A DNA stretch of 64,000 nt from Lophium mytilinum. Taxonomy: Eukaryota > Ascomycota > Dothideomycetes > Mytilinidiales > Mytilinidiaceae. The position numbers were made by a program, and so were the translations under genes. The stretch's first letter is position 1, and each line of letters opens with the position of its first letter. This document shows, in pieces, positions 12,823 through 24,126 of this stretch. Below the pieces are notes generated by a model. The model was not told the origin of the DNA. It made no database searches and saw nothing but the letters and a program-made list of their open reading frames with translations. The DNA lies in assembly GCA_010093605.1 (NCBI GenBank), contig MU004191.1, positions 1,605,832 through 1,669,831 on the forward strand, given 5' to 3'.

Positions 12823-13461
12823 GCTGATGGTTTATCGATGACTTAGTTGATAGGTGTGACATTGACGATATGGAGGATGTTGTGATGTGGATGGGGAGGA
12901 TTCCGAGAATGAAGGCGGCACGTAATAGTTGCGATGGTTTGACAAGGGGCAGATCCTAGGACGCCCGCGCCAAGTTCATCTCTTACATACTTCACCCTTA
13001 CTCTCAGCAGTCTCCCTCAACGAAATACGCCACCAAGTCATCATACTAGCTCTGAACTATATCGATTCGGAGTTAGAATATACTACGACGACACCCCGGT
13101 GGAAGAACACGTTACACTGACTAGAGTATGGGCAGGACCTCTTCAGGTAATTGATTATTTCGCTACCTAGCACCGCTGACAGGACAGGGAGAATTCTCAT
13201 AGTATGAACCGTAGGCGTTACGAGGAGTTCGGTATACCGTAGGTCACTGTCTAAGCTATAGAATATCAAATTAAGGCAGTATCCAGCATTTCACGGAGTT
13301 GAAACGTTTCTTTGTACTGCCTCAGCGACGAAAGTATACTCTATGACAAAACCAATTTTGCTTTCCCATTTTCTAGAATCGTATCGCCCGAAACCCATCA
13401 AACAACCCAACAAGCCTCGAACCAATGCAAATCCCCCTCAATCCTTGCCGGCCCCCAAAAA
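12823..13461. other. Intergenic region, AT-richer
   Basis: Between two minus-strand genes. It should contain the promoter of the F-box gene and the 3' end of the UstYa-like gene. No supported coding sequence. Confidence 0.5.
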
Positions 13462-14472
13462 CTACCCCGTCCATCCAGTCTCCATCTTCCACTTCTCAAT
13501 GTCTTCAGCCTCCTCCACCTCTATCCTCGCCATCTCACTCTTCGTATGGCCAAACTCCTTCCCAGGACACCCCTCCATCCCACACTTCGTCACCTCATAC
13601 AACCACTCCTTATTCCGACACTGCCTGCCCGGACTATCATACCCATCAAACGTAAAATCCCCCGCATCAATGATGCTCACCTCCACCGAGTCATCCGCAT
13701 AGCACTCAATACTCTGCTTCAGATAATCAAAGCAATGCGGCCAATGCCCCCGATGCTCCGACACATCCGTGAACACCGAGTACCCAATCTTCTTCCCCTC
13801 CTGCAGCTGCTGGATCGCATGCCGGAAGCCCGCAAGGCAGTGCAGCTGGTGGAACATCGCGATGCCCGCCGGCCTCTCCTTCCCATCCGCCCGGTTGCGA
13901 TCTGAGTACACCAGCCCCCCGGCCGGACCCTGTAGTTCCTCCCACAGTTTGTCGTGGCTGTGATACACATCGCTGAAGTCGTAGTTGGCTGTGAACTGGT
14001 GCTCGTGCGTTTCGTAGCAGGTTACGTTTTTCCCGTCGTGCTTTTCTTCCCACGAGTGTGGGTTGTGGTTTTGCTGTTTGTGTAGGCGGAGACCTTGCGA
14101 TACGGCGGTCGGCCCGTTGAAGATGAGGAAGACGTTGAGCAGACTCGACATTAGGAGGAGGAGGAAGAGTGGCGTGAACCAGCGCTCGGCGCTTGCGGTA
14201 AGGTGGCCCTGCTCGCGGGAGGGGAATGGCTCGTGGCCTTCTTGTTTGTGCTCGTCATTGGAGTCGTCAGGGCCTTGATGGCCGACTTTGGCGTACTGGA
14301 AACGTTTGAGGAAAGAAAACATAGGGCGAGCGGAAGTGCTAGCGCGGGAGGCGGGGGCGTCGTCGAAAGAGTCGTGGTCGTGGTATGGGGATGTTTGATC
14401 TAGTAAACTGCGGTCGCGGCCGGGGTCAATGTTTGCCATGCTAATAGTGCTACTCTTGCGCTCACGCATCAT
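13462..14472 (-). CDS. UstYa-like (DUF3328) membrane protein
   Basis: A single-exon 336-residue protein. One membrane helix at about residues 98-118 (WFTPLFLLLLMSSLLNVFLIF region) follows a polar N-terminal tail. The C-terminal domain carries the two HxxHC motifs that define the family: HQLHC at 208-212, followed by LAGFRHAI, and HWPHC at 243-247, followed by FDYLKQSIECYAD. In characterised pathways these proteins act as oxidative enzymes, often in cyclisation of ribosomal peptides (ustiloxin UstYa/UstYb) and also in other secondary-metabolite clusters. The C-terminus is extended and Glu-rich. No peptide precursor, peptidase or other cluster enzyme is adjacent, so its pathway is unknown. The alternative start is Met12. 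Confidence 0.9.
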   Translation of the reverse strand: MMRERKSSTISMANIDPGRDRSLLDQTSPYHDHDSFDDAPASRASTSARPMFSFLKRFQYAKVGHQGPDDSNDEHKQEGHEPFPSREQGHLTASAERWFTPLFLLLLMSSLLNVFLIFNGPTAVSQGLRLHKQQNHNPHSWEEKHDGKNVTCYETHEHQFTANYDFSDVYHSHDKLWEELQGPAGGLVYSDRNRADGKERPAGIAMFHQLHCLAGFRHAIQQLQEGKKIGYSVFTDVSEHRGHWPHCFDYLKQSIECYADDSVEVSIIDAGDFTFDGYDSPGRQCRNKEWLYEVTKCGMEGCPGKEFGHTKSEMARIEVEEAEDIEKWKMETGWTG

Positions 14473-14993
14473 AACTGAAGAATGGCGGTGATGAATGGGT
14501 TTTATGGCGGCGTAAGAAGGAATCAGAGAACTGGCTGGCTCGATTTACGCCCTGAATGGTTATTGAGACCTGTTTTGGGTTGATGCTGGATTTGAACTGT
14601 CACGTGGCCGCCATGTGAGTGGTTGAGGGTGCTTTGTTCAACAGAGAGATGAGCGGGATCTTCGCATGTGGAATAGAATGAGAACAAAGCTTGAGAAGGA
14701 TTCAGGAGGCTCAATCTTAGAAATTAACGCTAGGCCAATTATATGAACTCTTTAACTTTGGAACTGATTTTGATATGATGTTGTTGCCTCAAGAGATGAG
14801 CTTCATGGTACAACGGATAGTGGTACAATGTATACAATAACCCGCTTTGGGATTAGTCCCAGACTTCCGATGGTTGGTGAGACAAAGGCTAATTCGCCCC
14901 CAAGCCCCGAATTACCTTTTTACCATGCAGAAAACTCGCTTTTCCATCCCAGCCATTATCATTGCCATGGTCCTAATCATCTCCTACTTGTAT
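14473..14993. other. Intergenic region between two minus-strand genes
   Basis: Promoter region of the UstYa-like gene on the left and the 3' flank of the DUF2237 gene on the right. Only frames under 65 codons. Nothing else seen. Confidence 0.5.
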
Positions 14994-15483
14994 TCAAACC
15001 TCCTTATCAACAGCAAACCTCTTCAAATCCTCCAAACTAATCTTTTCGAGCGCCTTCTCATTCGTCATATTCAAATAAACCCTATCACCACATTAGCTCA
15101 CTTCCTAAACAAACCCCAATCTCCCACCCCTCCACCAGGCTCACTCACTTCGGCACCACCTCCTCCCCCACCCCCTTCCCTCCCTTACTCGCCACCAGCG
15201 CCTCCTTCCACCGCGTCGCGCAGACACACCACTTGCACCCCCCCTTCAACCCAATACTCCGCAGATCGTTCCCCTGGCTGGCAGAGTAATCCAGAAACTC
15301 GTCCGACAGCACGGCCGCGACGCTGTGGTTGCCGCTGTCGCTGGGGGGCACCTCGCAGTAGCCGTTGCGCGTGAAGCCGGTCATGGGTTGGGTGGAATGG
15401 AGGTAGAGGGGTTTGCGGAAGACTGTGGCTGTTAGTAGGAGAAGCAAAAAGAGTAGAAGATTAGTACCGTTTAGAGACGCCAT
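14994..15483 (-). CDS. DUF2237 family protein, two (possibly three) exons
   Basis: The minus-strand frame from 15483 encodes MTGFTRNGYCEVPPSDSGNH, HSVAAVLSDEFLDYSASQGN and GCKWCVCATRWKEAL, the core of the DUF2237 family. The unspliced frame stops at 15145, but a GTGAGT donor at 15148 and an ATAG acceptor ending at 15082 join it to a second exon (15081-14994). That exon encodes VYLNMTNEKALEKISLEDLK, which is the expected family C-terminus. The result is 140 residues. A 39-base candidate intron (GTACTA..TAACAG) near the start would remove a hydrophobic stretch and give MASLNATVFRKPL, closer to the usual N-terminus; if it is not spliced, the protein has an N-terminal membrane anchor. Function of the family is unknown. 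Confidence 0.82.
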
Positions 15484-15984
15484 TCTTGAGAGGGAGGTCG
15501 GTGGTGGAATGGTAGCAATTTCAGCTATTATAGTTCAAATATATGTATTTGGTGGAACGGGACAGTGGCTTGAGAGCGATTTGTGGTTGATGCAAGTGGG
15601 AAGAGATAGGTGTAAGGAACCATGGGGAATGTCCTCTTGTTGATGAGATCACCGCTATAGGGCTGAAGGCGGTCCCGTCTATGACGCATTGGAACGGGAA
15701 CTAACTCATGCAGACTGGTGAACGGCGTGCCCCACCTTTCAGACGCCATCGTTTCTTTATTTCGTGACTATCCTTCATGTTTGGAACGCAAAATGTCCAT
15801 GCTCCATACTACGAAGGTCTATTGTCAGGTTCTTGCTTAGTATTGATAACAACGATTTTATTCTTGAGTCTTAGGTGCGGATCCGAATGACCTACGAAAT
15901 TCAATTCAGTCTAAAGTTCGAAGACCACTTATCCGCAACGCCATGCTATGCCAAACGCCTCAAACCATTTCCTCAGGGACACCC
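15484..15984. other. Intergenic region
   Basis: Promoter of the DUF2237 gene and 3' flank of the RMD8-like gene, both on the minus strand. No supported coding sequence. Confidence 0.5.
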
Positions 15985-17832
15985 TCACCACACCCCCTTC
16001 ACTCTATTCCCAGCCCAAACGATGCTCCTGGCAACTAACAACCCAGGCCCGGCAACGGTCTGCTTCCCAACGACGCCATCCCCAAGCTCGCCTCTCTTCT
16101 GCAAAATCGCAAATCTAAGCAGCACCTCTAAGCACGTGACGCAAATACTCAGGACAATGAGAATGATAATGATCCAGGTAATGCGGGTCATTTTCTTGTC
16201 GGAGATGGAGTCTGAGAGGATTTCGCCGAGGTCGAGGAAGACGCGGCAGCGTTCATTAAGAACCTGAATGCGGGGTTTGATTTCGAGGTATTCGCGGACG
16301 GCGGTGTAGAGAGGATGGAGCGTGGGTTCGGAGTCCCAGAAGAAGTTGGGCGTGTCGAGCATATTCGAGGCTGTGGGATGGTGTTAGTTTAGTTGATCTT
16401 GGTGGAGATGAGAGGGAAAGAAACAGAACGTACAGAGATTCACATCGACCCGGCTTGTGAAGAGTCGGCCGATCATCTTGACCACCTCTCGTCTTGTCAT
16501 GCCCAATTTGCCTGTCAGCGCCAGCCGACGTGGAATATACTGTGCTTGCAACATCGTCTTCGCCATTCTCTCTTCGAAAAAGCTGAGCTTCGTGCTTTGC
16601 GCAATAGCATGGCTCATAGCCAGCTTGATCATATGATCACTGCTCCTTAGCGTGATCATATCGTTGTAAACCCTAGGCCTTGGTATATCCCCATTATACT
16701 CGAAATGGAACTCCTCCGTTTCGAAATCCGGTTCCTGCATTGGCCGGGTAACGAGCGAGATGCCCGTCTCGCTGGCCGAGAATGTGAGGTCCGCTAATAT
16801 ATCTTTCTCTTGTCTCTCCGTGAAATTCCAGAAGACAGCGACGCCGTAGGAGAACACGAACATCTCCCCAAAGGAGAGGGGGTCTGGCGGAATCCGAGTG
16901 TGTAGGCCATGTCCATCCGCAGTATCCGAATCTCGTCGCTCTCCCATATCCTCGAGACTCCGCGTCGGACTCCCTTCCCCATCTTCTCCCCCACGATAAC
17001 TGTACTGCTCCGTCTCCCCAAAATACCCTTCATGGTACTCCCGATTCTCGTTCCTCTCGATCTCCTCATCTAGCACACTCTTCCCACCCGGACTCTTCAA
17101 CACCGGGCTACTCCTAACCCTATACCCATCACTCCCCGGCAGCAACGGCAAGTGAAACACGGTATACAAGCAGTCATCATACAACTTCGTCCGCGCATGA
17201 TGCTGCGTCTTCACAAACTCCGCGGTCGACTTCATCTTATAGCTCTGCGCAGTACAATACGCCGTAACCCGCGCCAGCTTCTCCGTGCGTCTCGCTTTGG
17301 GTAGTCTTTCCGCATAGCTCTTATCCCGCAGCCCGCCCTTGGCAGACCGCTGTTCGAGCTCCTCATCCCGCGGCGGTCGTTCCCCGTCTGAGTCTGCGAA
17401 ATCGCCTTTCTCGTCCTCCGACTCTAAGTCTGCTTCCGGGAGGAGGACGAGCTTCTCGCTGACCTTGCTGGAGCGGCTGGGTATGTGCTGTGGAAGCAGG
17501 CGACCGGAGAGCTTAGGATCTAGCGGATGCAGGCCGCTTGGGGTACGCGTGTGGTTTTGAGGTCGCTGAAGGTGGGCGGGCGGGCCGCGACGCTGTTGCG
17601 AGGGGATCTCGGAGGCGTATTGGAGGATGTTATCGACGGAGATGAGCTTGGTGGTGGAGCGGCGCTGCAATGGGACGCGGGGCGGAATGCGAGGGGCGTC
17701 GCGGGTGTCAGTGACCTGGGGGTATGGAATGTTAGTTTATGCGGGTGGAAGTTTGAGATGGAAAGCTCTGGTGGTGCGATATAGACGTACCAGGACGGTC
17801 GGACGCTTGCTTTTCGTCGTTGTGGTACTCAT
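15985..17832 (-). CDS. RMD8: RMD8/RMD1-like DUF155 protein
   Basis: Exons read on the minus strand are 17832-17791, 17715-16434 and 16370-15985, giving 569 residues; both introns begin GTACGT. The N-terminal 250 residues are polar and Ser/Arg/Glu-rich. Then come ARVTAYCTAQSYKMKS and DPLSFGEMFVFSYGVAVFWN, followed by EMLI-type helices and the typical ending NMLDTPNFFWDSEP. A C-terminal membrane helix lies at WIIIILIVLSICVTCLEVLL. This is the arrangement of fungal Rmd8/Rmd1 (DUF155, related to human RMND1), named for a requirement in meiotic nuclear division in yeast; the molecular function is not established. The tiny first exon (MSTTTTKSKRPTVL) rests on splice consensus and frame. The paralog assignment (RMD8 rather than RMD1) rests on the long polar N-terminus. 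Confidence 0.87.
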
Positions 17833-18792
17833 TGTGAAGTATGAATGTTGAGAGCAGTTGCTCTGCGGAGAGGGTGTTATTGATAAGACGGCATCGATGG
17901 ATTGAGGCTGCTTCCGTGGTTCGGGAGACTGCGTTGTGAAGTCCGTTCGGTGAGGAATGACGTGCCGTTTATGGGTCTTAGATAGGCGCTTGGACCGACT
18001 TCAACGATCGCCTTTAAATTATGGTATAGTTTCGTCTCACCAACAGCAGAATTTAATTGAAGGGGATTTAAGGTAAGGAATCGAGTGCGGGGGTGCAAGC
18101 TGATTTCTGTAAAGACTTGTCCGTGAATTAGTATACGGCGCCTAGCCATAAATCTGTTCCCAGTACATCAACTGGAAGCCCAACTTTACTCTGGGTTTCT
18201 GGAACATACTCGAAATCACCGCTCGTAGCCACGAAAGAGTGTACACTGACGATCTTCATCTACATTCTTAGACCCCGTCGAGGCACCATGCAGTGTCAGG
18301 TTAGACTTCACACCTCACGTCACGGCAGCAGCAAGATCGTGATGGAGAAGCCCCTTCATTATGGCCATTTGCAAAATGGCAGATATTGTACACGCCTAGC
18401 TCCATTACCCGCAGTCAGACCCTCAAGAACAGGCAAATGGGTATTATGAGTTCCGACCAAAGAAAAGACCGGGAAAAACTTCTTCAGCATCTCCATCCCA
18501 TTAGCAACACTCTCAACGGTAAAGCCGCCGGTTAGAACCATGAAAAGTCCATAAACCATCCAGACGCCTAGAACCACCACATAATTCCAAGTCGATTTCG
18601 AAATTGTATCCGGTATTGAAGCAGGGTCCGGGAGCCGGAAGCCGAGTCGAAAGCCATAGCCGTAACCTTAGCGATTGCCACGCCGGATCCAGGACATATA
18701 ACACCAGAAGATTCACGCAGCATTTGTGCAGTGGTAGGGGAAGGGACACATAAAAAAAAGGAAATCATTACCTCGTGACGTCTCATCTCGTC
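17833..18792. other. Intergenic region with possible small minus-strand frame
   Basis: Lies upstream of the RMD8-like gene and downstream of RAX1. A minus-strand frame at 18359-18580 begins MVVLGVWMVYGLFMVLTGG, a convincing membrane helix, but it has only 73 codons and no identified family. It could be an exon of a small membrane protein or chance. Confidence 0.3.
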
Positions 18793-20018
18793 TCACAGCA
18801 TCTTTCCGGGAACGAATATGAAGAGACAGCAGAGCGCTGTGTCGAAGGCGATCATTGCGGCCAAGAGCACAATGGCGCGTCTAGTCAGAATCGACTTGAT
18901 GAATGGTTCGCGGATGCGAGAGAAGTCCATGAACGTGTACTCGCTGAAGCCGGCAAGAACGAGAACCGGGTCAAGCTGCCACTGGTGCGAGAAGAGGGCG
19001 TAGACGCAGATAGTGAACGGAAGGATGATCTATGAGTGTTAGCTTCGTAATTCTTGCAATCATTAGTGGATAGTTGTAAATGGCAACGCACCCAGCACCT
19101 AGTGCTTCTTGAGGCATCCCGGAATATCAAAATGAATGCAGTCCAGAAACCCCCGAACAAGGCCAGCAAGCCGATGATTAGGCGCATCATCATACTTGGT
19201 GGAACAATGTTGCCGAGGCCCTTGCTCTGTAAGAATCCTGGGAAAGCGTCACGCTCCATAGCCTGAAAGACGTAGTCCTTGGCGGCATCGAATAGCTCTG
19301 GGTCGCTACGCTGATCCGGGCCTTCGATAGCCTCCTGGATGTCGTTGAGGATACCTTGCGGGATGATGATCTCACGCTCGGAGCCGGGGAGAAGGTAGGT
19401 GTATAGAATCTTCTCGGCGGAGGCACGGAGGTCTTCGCGCTTGGGGACGTTGTCTGCTCCGGAGGATATTTGGCCTGGCGAGCTTGAATTGTTGCCGGGC
19501 GAGCTGCCGTCATTCGTCATGAAGCTGGGTCGGGGTCGCTCCATTCCCGGAGTCGAGCGGTTGCTTCCCAGACTGCCCTGAGGCGAGTGGTTGGTGCTGC
19601 CATGGTCGGAACGCAGGAACGCGGAGAGACGCTGGTCGGAAGTGCCATTCTTCTCGTTGGAGGGGCCCTCGCCCGCATTGTCTAGGATGTACGAAGAACG
19701 CTTGCTGGTCTCCTTCTCCAATTCTGGGGTGTCCTCGATGACGGATCGGTGAAGGCGGCGAACGTAGTGTCGGCAGAGCGAGAGATGTTGCGAGACATCA
19801 AGCCTATATCACAATTAGCGAAAGCCCGGAAGGCCTTCCTCTGCTCCGCGAACTCACCAGAAGTCCAGGTAGTCGACCGAGCGCTGCTGGTCGCGCATGT
19901 AAATGTAGAAGGAGAACAGGTCGACCGGTGGAAGGGTCTTGCGGCTCAGGACCTCGAACAGGCTGGGGAAGCCGGACCTGTGGTAGGCGCGGTCGGGGAG
20001 AGGTGATGGAGCCGCCAT
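18793..20018 (-). CDS. RAX1: RAX1-like RGS-domain membrane protein
   Basis: Exons read on the minus strand are 20018-19858, 19803-19092 and 19029-18793, giving 369 residues. The junctions rebuild YLDFW|LDVSQHL and TRCW|IILPFT. The RGS domain is split by a long Ser/Gly/Asn-rich linker. Its first half is residues 10-80 (SLFEVLSRKTLPPVDLFSFY) and its second half about 150-225 (AEKILYTYLLPGSEREIIIP, then AMERDAFPGFLQSKG). Three membrane segments follow at about 262-281, 292-308 and 342-366. Between them is HQWQLDPVLVLAGFSEYTFM, a strongly conserved fungal block. In yeast Rax1 with Rax2 marks bud sites at the plasma membrane; in filamentous fungi the role is less clear. It is divergent from the oxygenase gene. 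Confidence 0.92.
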
Positions 20019-20732
20019 GTCGGACGGTGGCGGATGAGGTCGCTGGGTTGAGCGAGAGTTCTAGTTGCCGTAGGGGGTGAAGCCGGCAGGAGAGAGCGTC
20101 GGCGGCGAGGTCGTGAGATGGACGGAGGTGAGGTGGGCCGCCAATTGATGCGAAGAAGGCGATTCGTCGGGAGATTGGACGTGATCCTGTGGTCTTGGCG
20201 CGATGGGTCGAAACGAGTGGATGAAGCGGCCTTGCGATGGAATTGCGGCGACCTCACAGCGGACGAGGCCAGCTAGACGCAACGATGGGCACGGCGGGCG
20301 AATATGGGGAAGTGGGCGATGGCGTCGGTGACGATAGTCAGTGAGATGGTGTTGAAGCTGGCGTGGCTCGAAGAGGCACAGGGCCTGCAATCCTGCGACG
20401 CCGCCCGTGTCGATCTTTTTTCCGACGCCGGACCTGACTCCTGGGCGCGGGGATCAGAAGCAGCAAAGCGCAGCCAGCAGCTGTTCAAGCAATGCCCAAG
20501 TGAAGACTTTTCCAATGGCTGGTAAAACAGCACCAAAAGGCCCAGTAAGCCGGAGTCGTGCAGCTTCCAATAGCCCCTTGCTCAGCCGCAAGGCAGCAGC
20601 GTTGAAGGCCATGCACGGCGTCGCATAGCCCCAGTAGTTGAAGCAGAGTCACTCTCCGTTCTCGAGTCACGCACATACATAAAGCTTGCATCTTCACGAC
20701 TTTTACAGGCACGCGCCTTTACGGCTTCTAGC
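20019..20732. promoter_or_regulatory. Shared divergent promoter region, RAX1 and the 2OG oxygenase
   Basis: About 710 bases separate the start codons of two divergently transcribed genes, so both promoters must lie here. No specific binding site is claimed. Frames in this stretch conflict on both strands and look like chance. Confidence 0.55.
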
Positions 20733-21576
20733 ATGCTCAAGTCTGTTATCAAAAAAACCGCCACAATGTCTATCAAGAAACCCTTCACTTTGCCCGAGAG
20801 GTTCCTCGAGGGCCCAGCTCCCGCCATCAAGGTCTCCAAAATTGACTTTGCCAAATCGACAATCCCCGAATACGATAATTTATGGGCAGTCATTCTAGAC
20901 GATGTAATGACACCTGCAGAATGCAAGGCACTGGTGAACGCTGCCGAGGCGACGACTGATGGGAAGTGGGAGCGCGCCATGATCAACGTCGGCAATGGCA
21001 GACAGGCGCTGTATGAAGATACTAGGAACTGCGGGCGCATCATCTGGGATGACAAAGAGATTGTAGCAAAGCTTTGGGCTCGGGTTGAGGCTACTGTCCC
21101 AGAGCTGCAGTATTTGGAGAACTGGCCAAAGGTCACAGGTATTGGTCCGCAGAAGCGCAAGGAGACATGGAGAATGACTAGATTGAACGAACGAATGAGG
21201 TTTCTCAAGTACTCCAGCGGCGAGTTCTTCCGACGTGAGTAATGCCACAGCGCTGATAATATGGATAGATTGCTTAGTACCTATAGCACACTGCGACGGA
21301 ACATACGAAACACCAGACTTCAAAGAGAGGTCCTACTTCACACTCCACCTGTATCTCAACGACGCATCATCGGACCCCAAGGGCCAGTCGCTGCAGGGCG
21401 GTTCCACTACTTTTCATGCATTCGACATGAAGAGGCGGATTGACGTGGAGCCAAAAATTGGACGTGTCCTCCTCTTCCAGCATAAATTCCTATTACATTC
21501 TGGCGACGACGTAACACGGGGAACAAAATTGACAATGCGGACCGACGTCATGTTCGAGAAGGATCGCAGCACATAA
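20733..21576 (+). CDS. 2-oxoglutarate/Fe(II)-dependent oxygenase, prolyl 4-hydroxylase-like
   Basis: Exons 20733-21234 and 21287-21576 give 263 residues; the splice rebuilds EFFRPHCDG, the classic entry into the metal site. The iron ligands are His169 and Asp171 (HCD) and distal His238 (FLLHSGDDV). Lys248 and Arg252 (GTKLTMRTD) are placed to bind 2-oxoglutarate. The N-terminal part contains DDVMTPAECKALVNAAEA, normal for the P4H-type fold. Such proteins hydroxylate proline or other substrates; the fungal members of this small soluble type are uncharacterised. There is no signal peptide in the chosen start. ATG 20766 (MSIKKPFTLP) is equally possible and would shorten it by 11 residues. Confidence 0.9.
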
Positions 21577-22431
21577 GCCCTCTCTTTGCAGCGAGTTTTG
21601 ACGTTTTGATGTATTGAGAGGAACAAAAGGCGCCTATGTGTCGGCGCTTTAAATTGGATGGGGAGCAAACTTAGCTTCGAAAATGGACCTACCACAATTT
21701 GTTTTAATGTCATTAGTAGTATCCCAAATCCCGAATGGAAGAACTCAGACGTACCTGAAGATAAAAAATTGAAGCGGCCGTCCTCACCAGAGTAATCGGA
21801 ATCGAATGATGCCTTCCCTCTTTCACTCGCACCAGCCAGTTGCCCAGATAGTGTCCGCTACTCAAAGTCCAGCACGCTGCGTATTGCACTAAAGTGTCGC
21901 ACGTATGCACACAATCTTCGCATAGGCTCCCATAGGGACACCACATCCACAACCACGCAAGCGTAGAGGTAGAGTGGGCCCTGAGTTTTCTGATGCCCGA
22001 TGCAAGCGTGAGTGTCACGCCAGGCCCTCACGGGCAGCTGTGTCAGAGCTCCTCGGCAAGCCGTGAAGGTGGCAGTGTGGGGTGAAGATTACTCCGAATT
22101 TCTCATTTGCAAGGAAAGGACGGACCGAGCAGCCACAAGGGCGCAAGGTGTCTGTGTGTGAGCAAAGAAACGCAGCATTGGTGAGGTCGACCGCTTGAGG
22201 AAAGGAAAAGGTGGTGAGTTAGAGCTTGAGGTTTTTGTAGCTGTGGCTGCCGATACGTTCTTCCGGCCCGAAGAGCATTGGCCAATCAGCAGAGACACAC
22301 GTGGACCCCAGCTCTCCCCGCGAATGTCACCGCAACAACCATCACAACTAGCGTTACCAGAAGCATATCATAGTCTCAGACTAGGTTGTGCTCTTCAACC
22401 AAACACTACGTTATCTTCGCAATTCACCCCA
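21577..22431. other. Intergenic region
   Basis: Between the oxygenase stop and the chosen start of the F-box-like gene. The downstream frame is open back to 22195, so part of this may be coding if an earlier ATG (22195 or 22324) is used. Nothing else supported. Confidence 0.5.
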
Positions 22432-24126
22432 ATGAAGTCCAGCATGGACCAAATCCCCATTGAACTGTTGCAGATGATTGTCCAAGAACTAGAAGACTTT
22501 GGACCATATCCAGATGCTTCTTCTCTCCTATCCGGAAGAATCTCATCTTCGCTCACAGCTGATGAATGCCTGATGAACAAGAGATGCGGGTTGATCAATT
22601 GGTCGAAGCTTACCGAGGAGTCCCGACGCGATATTTTGAACTGCCGACAAGTTGCTACATGTTTTCGAGACGCTGCCTGGCCTTCCTTTGGAAAGGTAAT
22701 CGGAGACCTTTTGTTTAGAATTACTAAGAAAGATATGAAGGACTTGACGGAGATATCAAAGGTGGAAAAGCTAGGACCATGGCTGCGCAGTCTGACGTTC
22801 GGGACCAGGATATTTGCGAAACCAATTGGATTCATGAGGGATGGCCTGGACACTGTTATTGATGATGAAGACATGGACGATGACGATTTCTGGGAGCTTG
22901 CCTACAACGGCGATCCCGAGCCAGACCCTCACGTATATTCTGGAGACCTCGAACCTGAACGTTGGAGAGATATCATATCTTTCCAAGAATTCTTACGAAG
23001 GAGCACGGAAATGCTTCAGAGAGAGTTCATGATCCTTGTCGACGCGTATCGAGAGCAGTATCAGGCTGAAGTGACTCTCTTTGAGTCTGGATCGGCTTCA
23101 TCGGGTCTCTGCGAGATCTTCCAGGCTCTTCCACAGTTGACAGATCTCCGAATCGTCCAAGCAGACTCATATGGGTACAGGCCCATGCACATCAAAGGGT
23201 TTCTACGTGTAGGGCAGAAGTGGTTTTTCGATAGGTGTATTCGGGACTGGCTAGACCAGCAGAGTGGCAAGTTCAGGCCTTATCCTGGAGAGTATTCCGA
23301 AGACGATTCTGGCGACGATTTTGGCGACTGCGCTATTCCAAGTGCAGAAAACCCGGAAGCTTGGATGGATGAATATGAATATCGCGCTGAGCGCAGTCTC
23401 CGCTTCTTTTACAGAAATTGCCCGGAAGTGGTTCTACCGATACTCTTTCAGGCGTTGACTGCGTCAAACAAAATCCTTAACGACCTCAGAATCGGACTGG
23501 AAAACTATGACTATCTGAAGCCGGAACCATCATTATCGGTCCCCAAGACTTTTGACAAGCTCCATACTCTCCGCATTCGCATTGATCTGCCTGGCGTAGA
23601 GCCTACAACCGGTACATATTTCCACCTCATGCTACACGTTCTCAGGACAAGCCGCTGCATCCGAGACTTCCACCTCGATATTTACGATCGCTTACCTATC
23701 GGTTTTGTTGTGGGAACCCCATTCAATGACGACCTTGACCGAGTAAGTCCCAACACGACCGCCATCATAAGGGCACTCCGCAACGTTAAGGGCCCCCTTA
23801 CAAGGCTCTCTCTTATTGGGAGCGGTGGTCAACGATGGCGTGTGCCTGCGAATGACTTGATCTCTATATTCGAAGCCCATTCCAGGACCCTCAAATGCAT
23901 CACTCTGCAATCGCTGTACGTCTCCACACAATGGAACCCTGTTCTACATAATATCGTAAGCGAGAACTACGCCAAACTACAGTATCTCGGGATCGACGAC
24001 TTGAGCTATGGCCAGAAGATCGTGTGGAATCCCAGGAAAGATGTCGACAGGGCCCTCCTGGATGGTAGCTCTTTCGAAGTAGTTGACAGCGAGGGTGTGA
24101 TCAACAATTCGAGATGTGTCTCCTAG
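22432..24126 (+). CDS. F-box-like protein, member A of a local three-gene family
   Basis: Single exon, 564 residues from ATG 22432; the frame is open to 22195, and ATG 22324 and ATG 22444 (MDQIPIELL) are alternatives. The N-terminus carries an F-box-like helix, IPIELLQMIVQELEDFG. It is followed by a block shared with the genes at 36727 and 42479: WSKLTEESRRDILNCRQV, then AAWPSFGKVIGDLLFR, then DLTEISKVEKLGPWLRSLTF. Later sections have irregular Leu-rich segments (ALPQLTDLRIVQ, DKLHTLRIRIDLPG, ALRNVKGPLTRLSL, LQYLGIDDLS), as in LRR-type F-box proteins. An acidic stretch (IDDEDMDDDDFWE) sits after the shared block. If it is a true F-box protein it would recruit substrates to SCF; that is inference. 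Confidence 0.82.
   Translation: MKSSMDQIPIELLQMIVQELEDFGPYPDASSLLSGRISSSLTADECLMNKRCGLINWSKLTEESRRDILNCRQVATCFRDAAWPSFGKVIGDLLFRITKKDMKDLTEISKVEKLGPWLRSLTFGTRIFAKPIGFMRDGLDTVIDDEDMDDDDFWELAYNGDPEPDPHVYSGDLEPERWRDIISFQEFLRRSTEMLQREFMILVDAYREQYQAEVTLFESGSASSGLCEIFQALPQLTDLRIVQADSYGYRPMHIKGFLRVGQKWFFDRCIRDWLDQQSGKFRPYPGEYSEDDSGDDFGDCAIPSAENPEAWMDEYEYRAERSLRFFYRNCPEVVLPILFQALTASNKILNDLRIGLENYDYLKPEPSLSVPKTFDKLHTLRIRIDLPGVEPTTGTYFHLMLHVLRTSRCIRDFHLDIYDRLPIGFVVGTPFNDDLDRVSPNTTAIIRALRNVKGPLTRLSLIGSGGQRWRVPANDLISIFEAHSRTLKCITLQSLYVSTQWNPVLHNIVSENYAKLQYLGIDDLSYGQKIVWNPRKDVDRALLDGSSFEVVDSEGVINNSRCVS

Noticed and set aside
8633-14472. ASNFT-repeat protein as a RiPP precursor for the UstYa-like enzyme
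   Set aside because: The repeats have no Lys-Arg (Kex2) boundaries, contain no typical aromatic core set, and the protein ends in a membrane helix. The two genes are about 4.4 kb apart with an F-box gene between.
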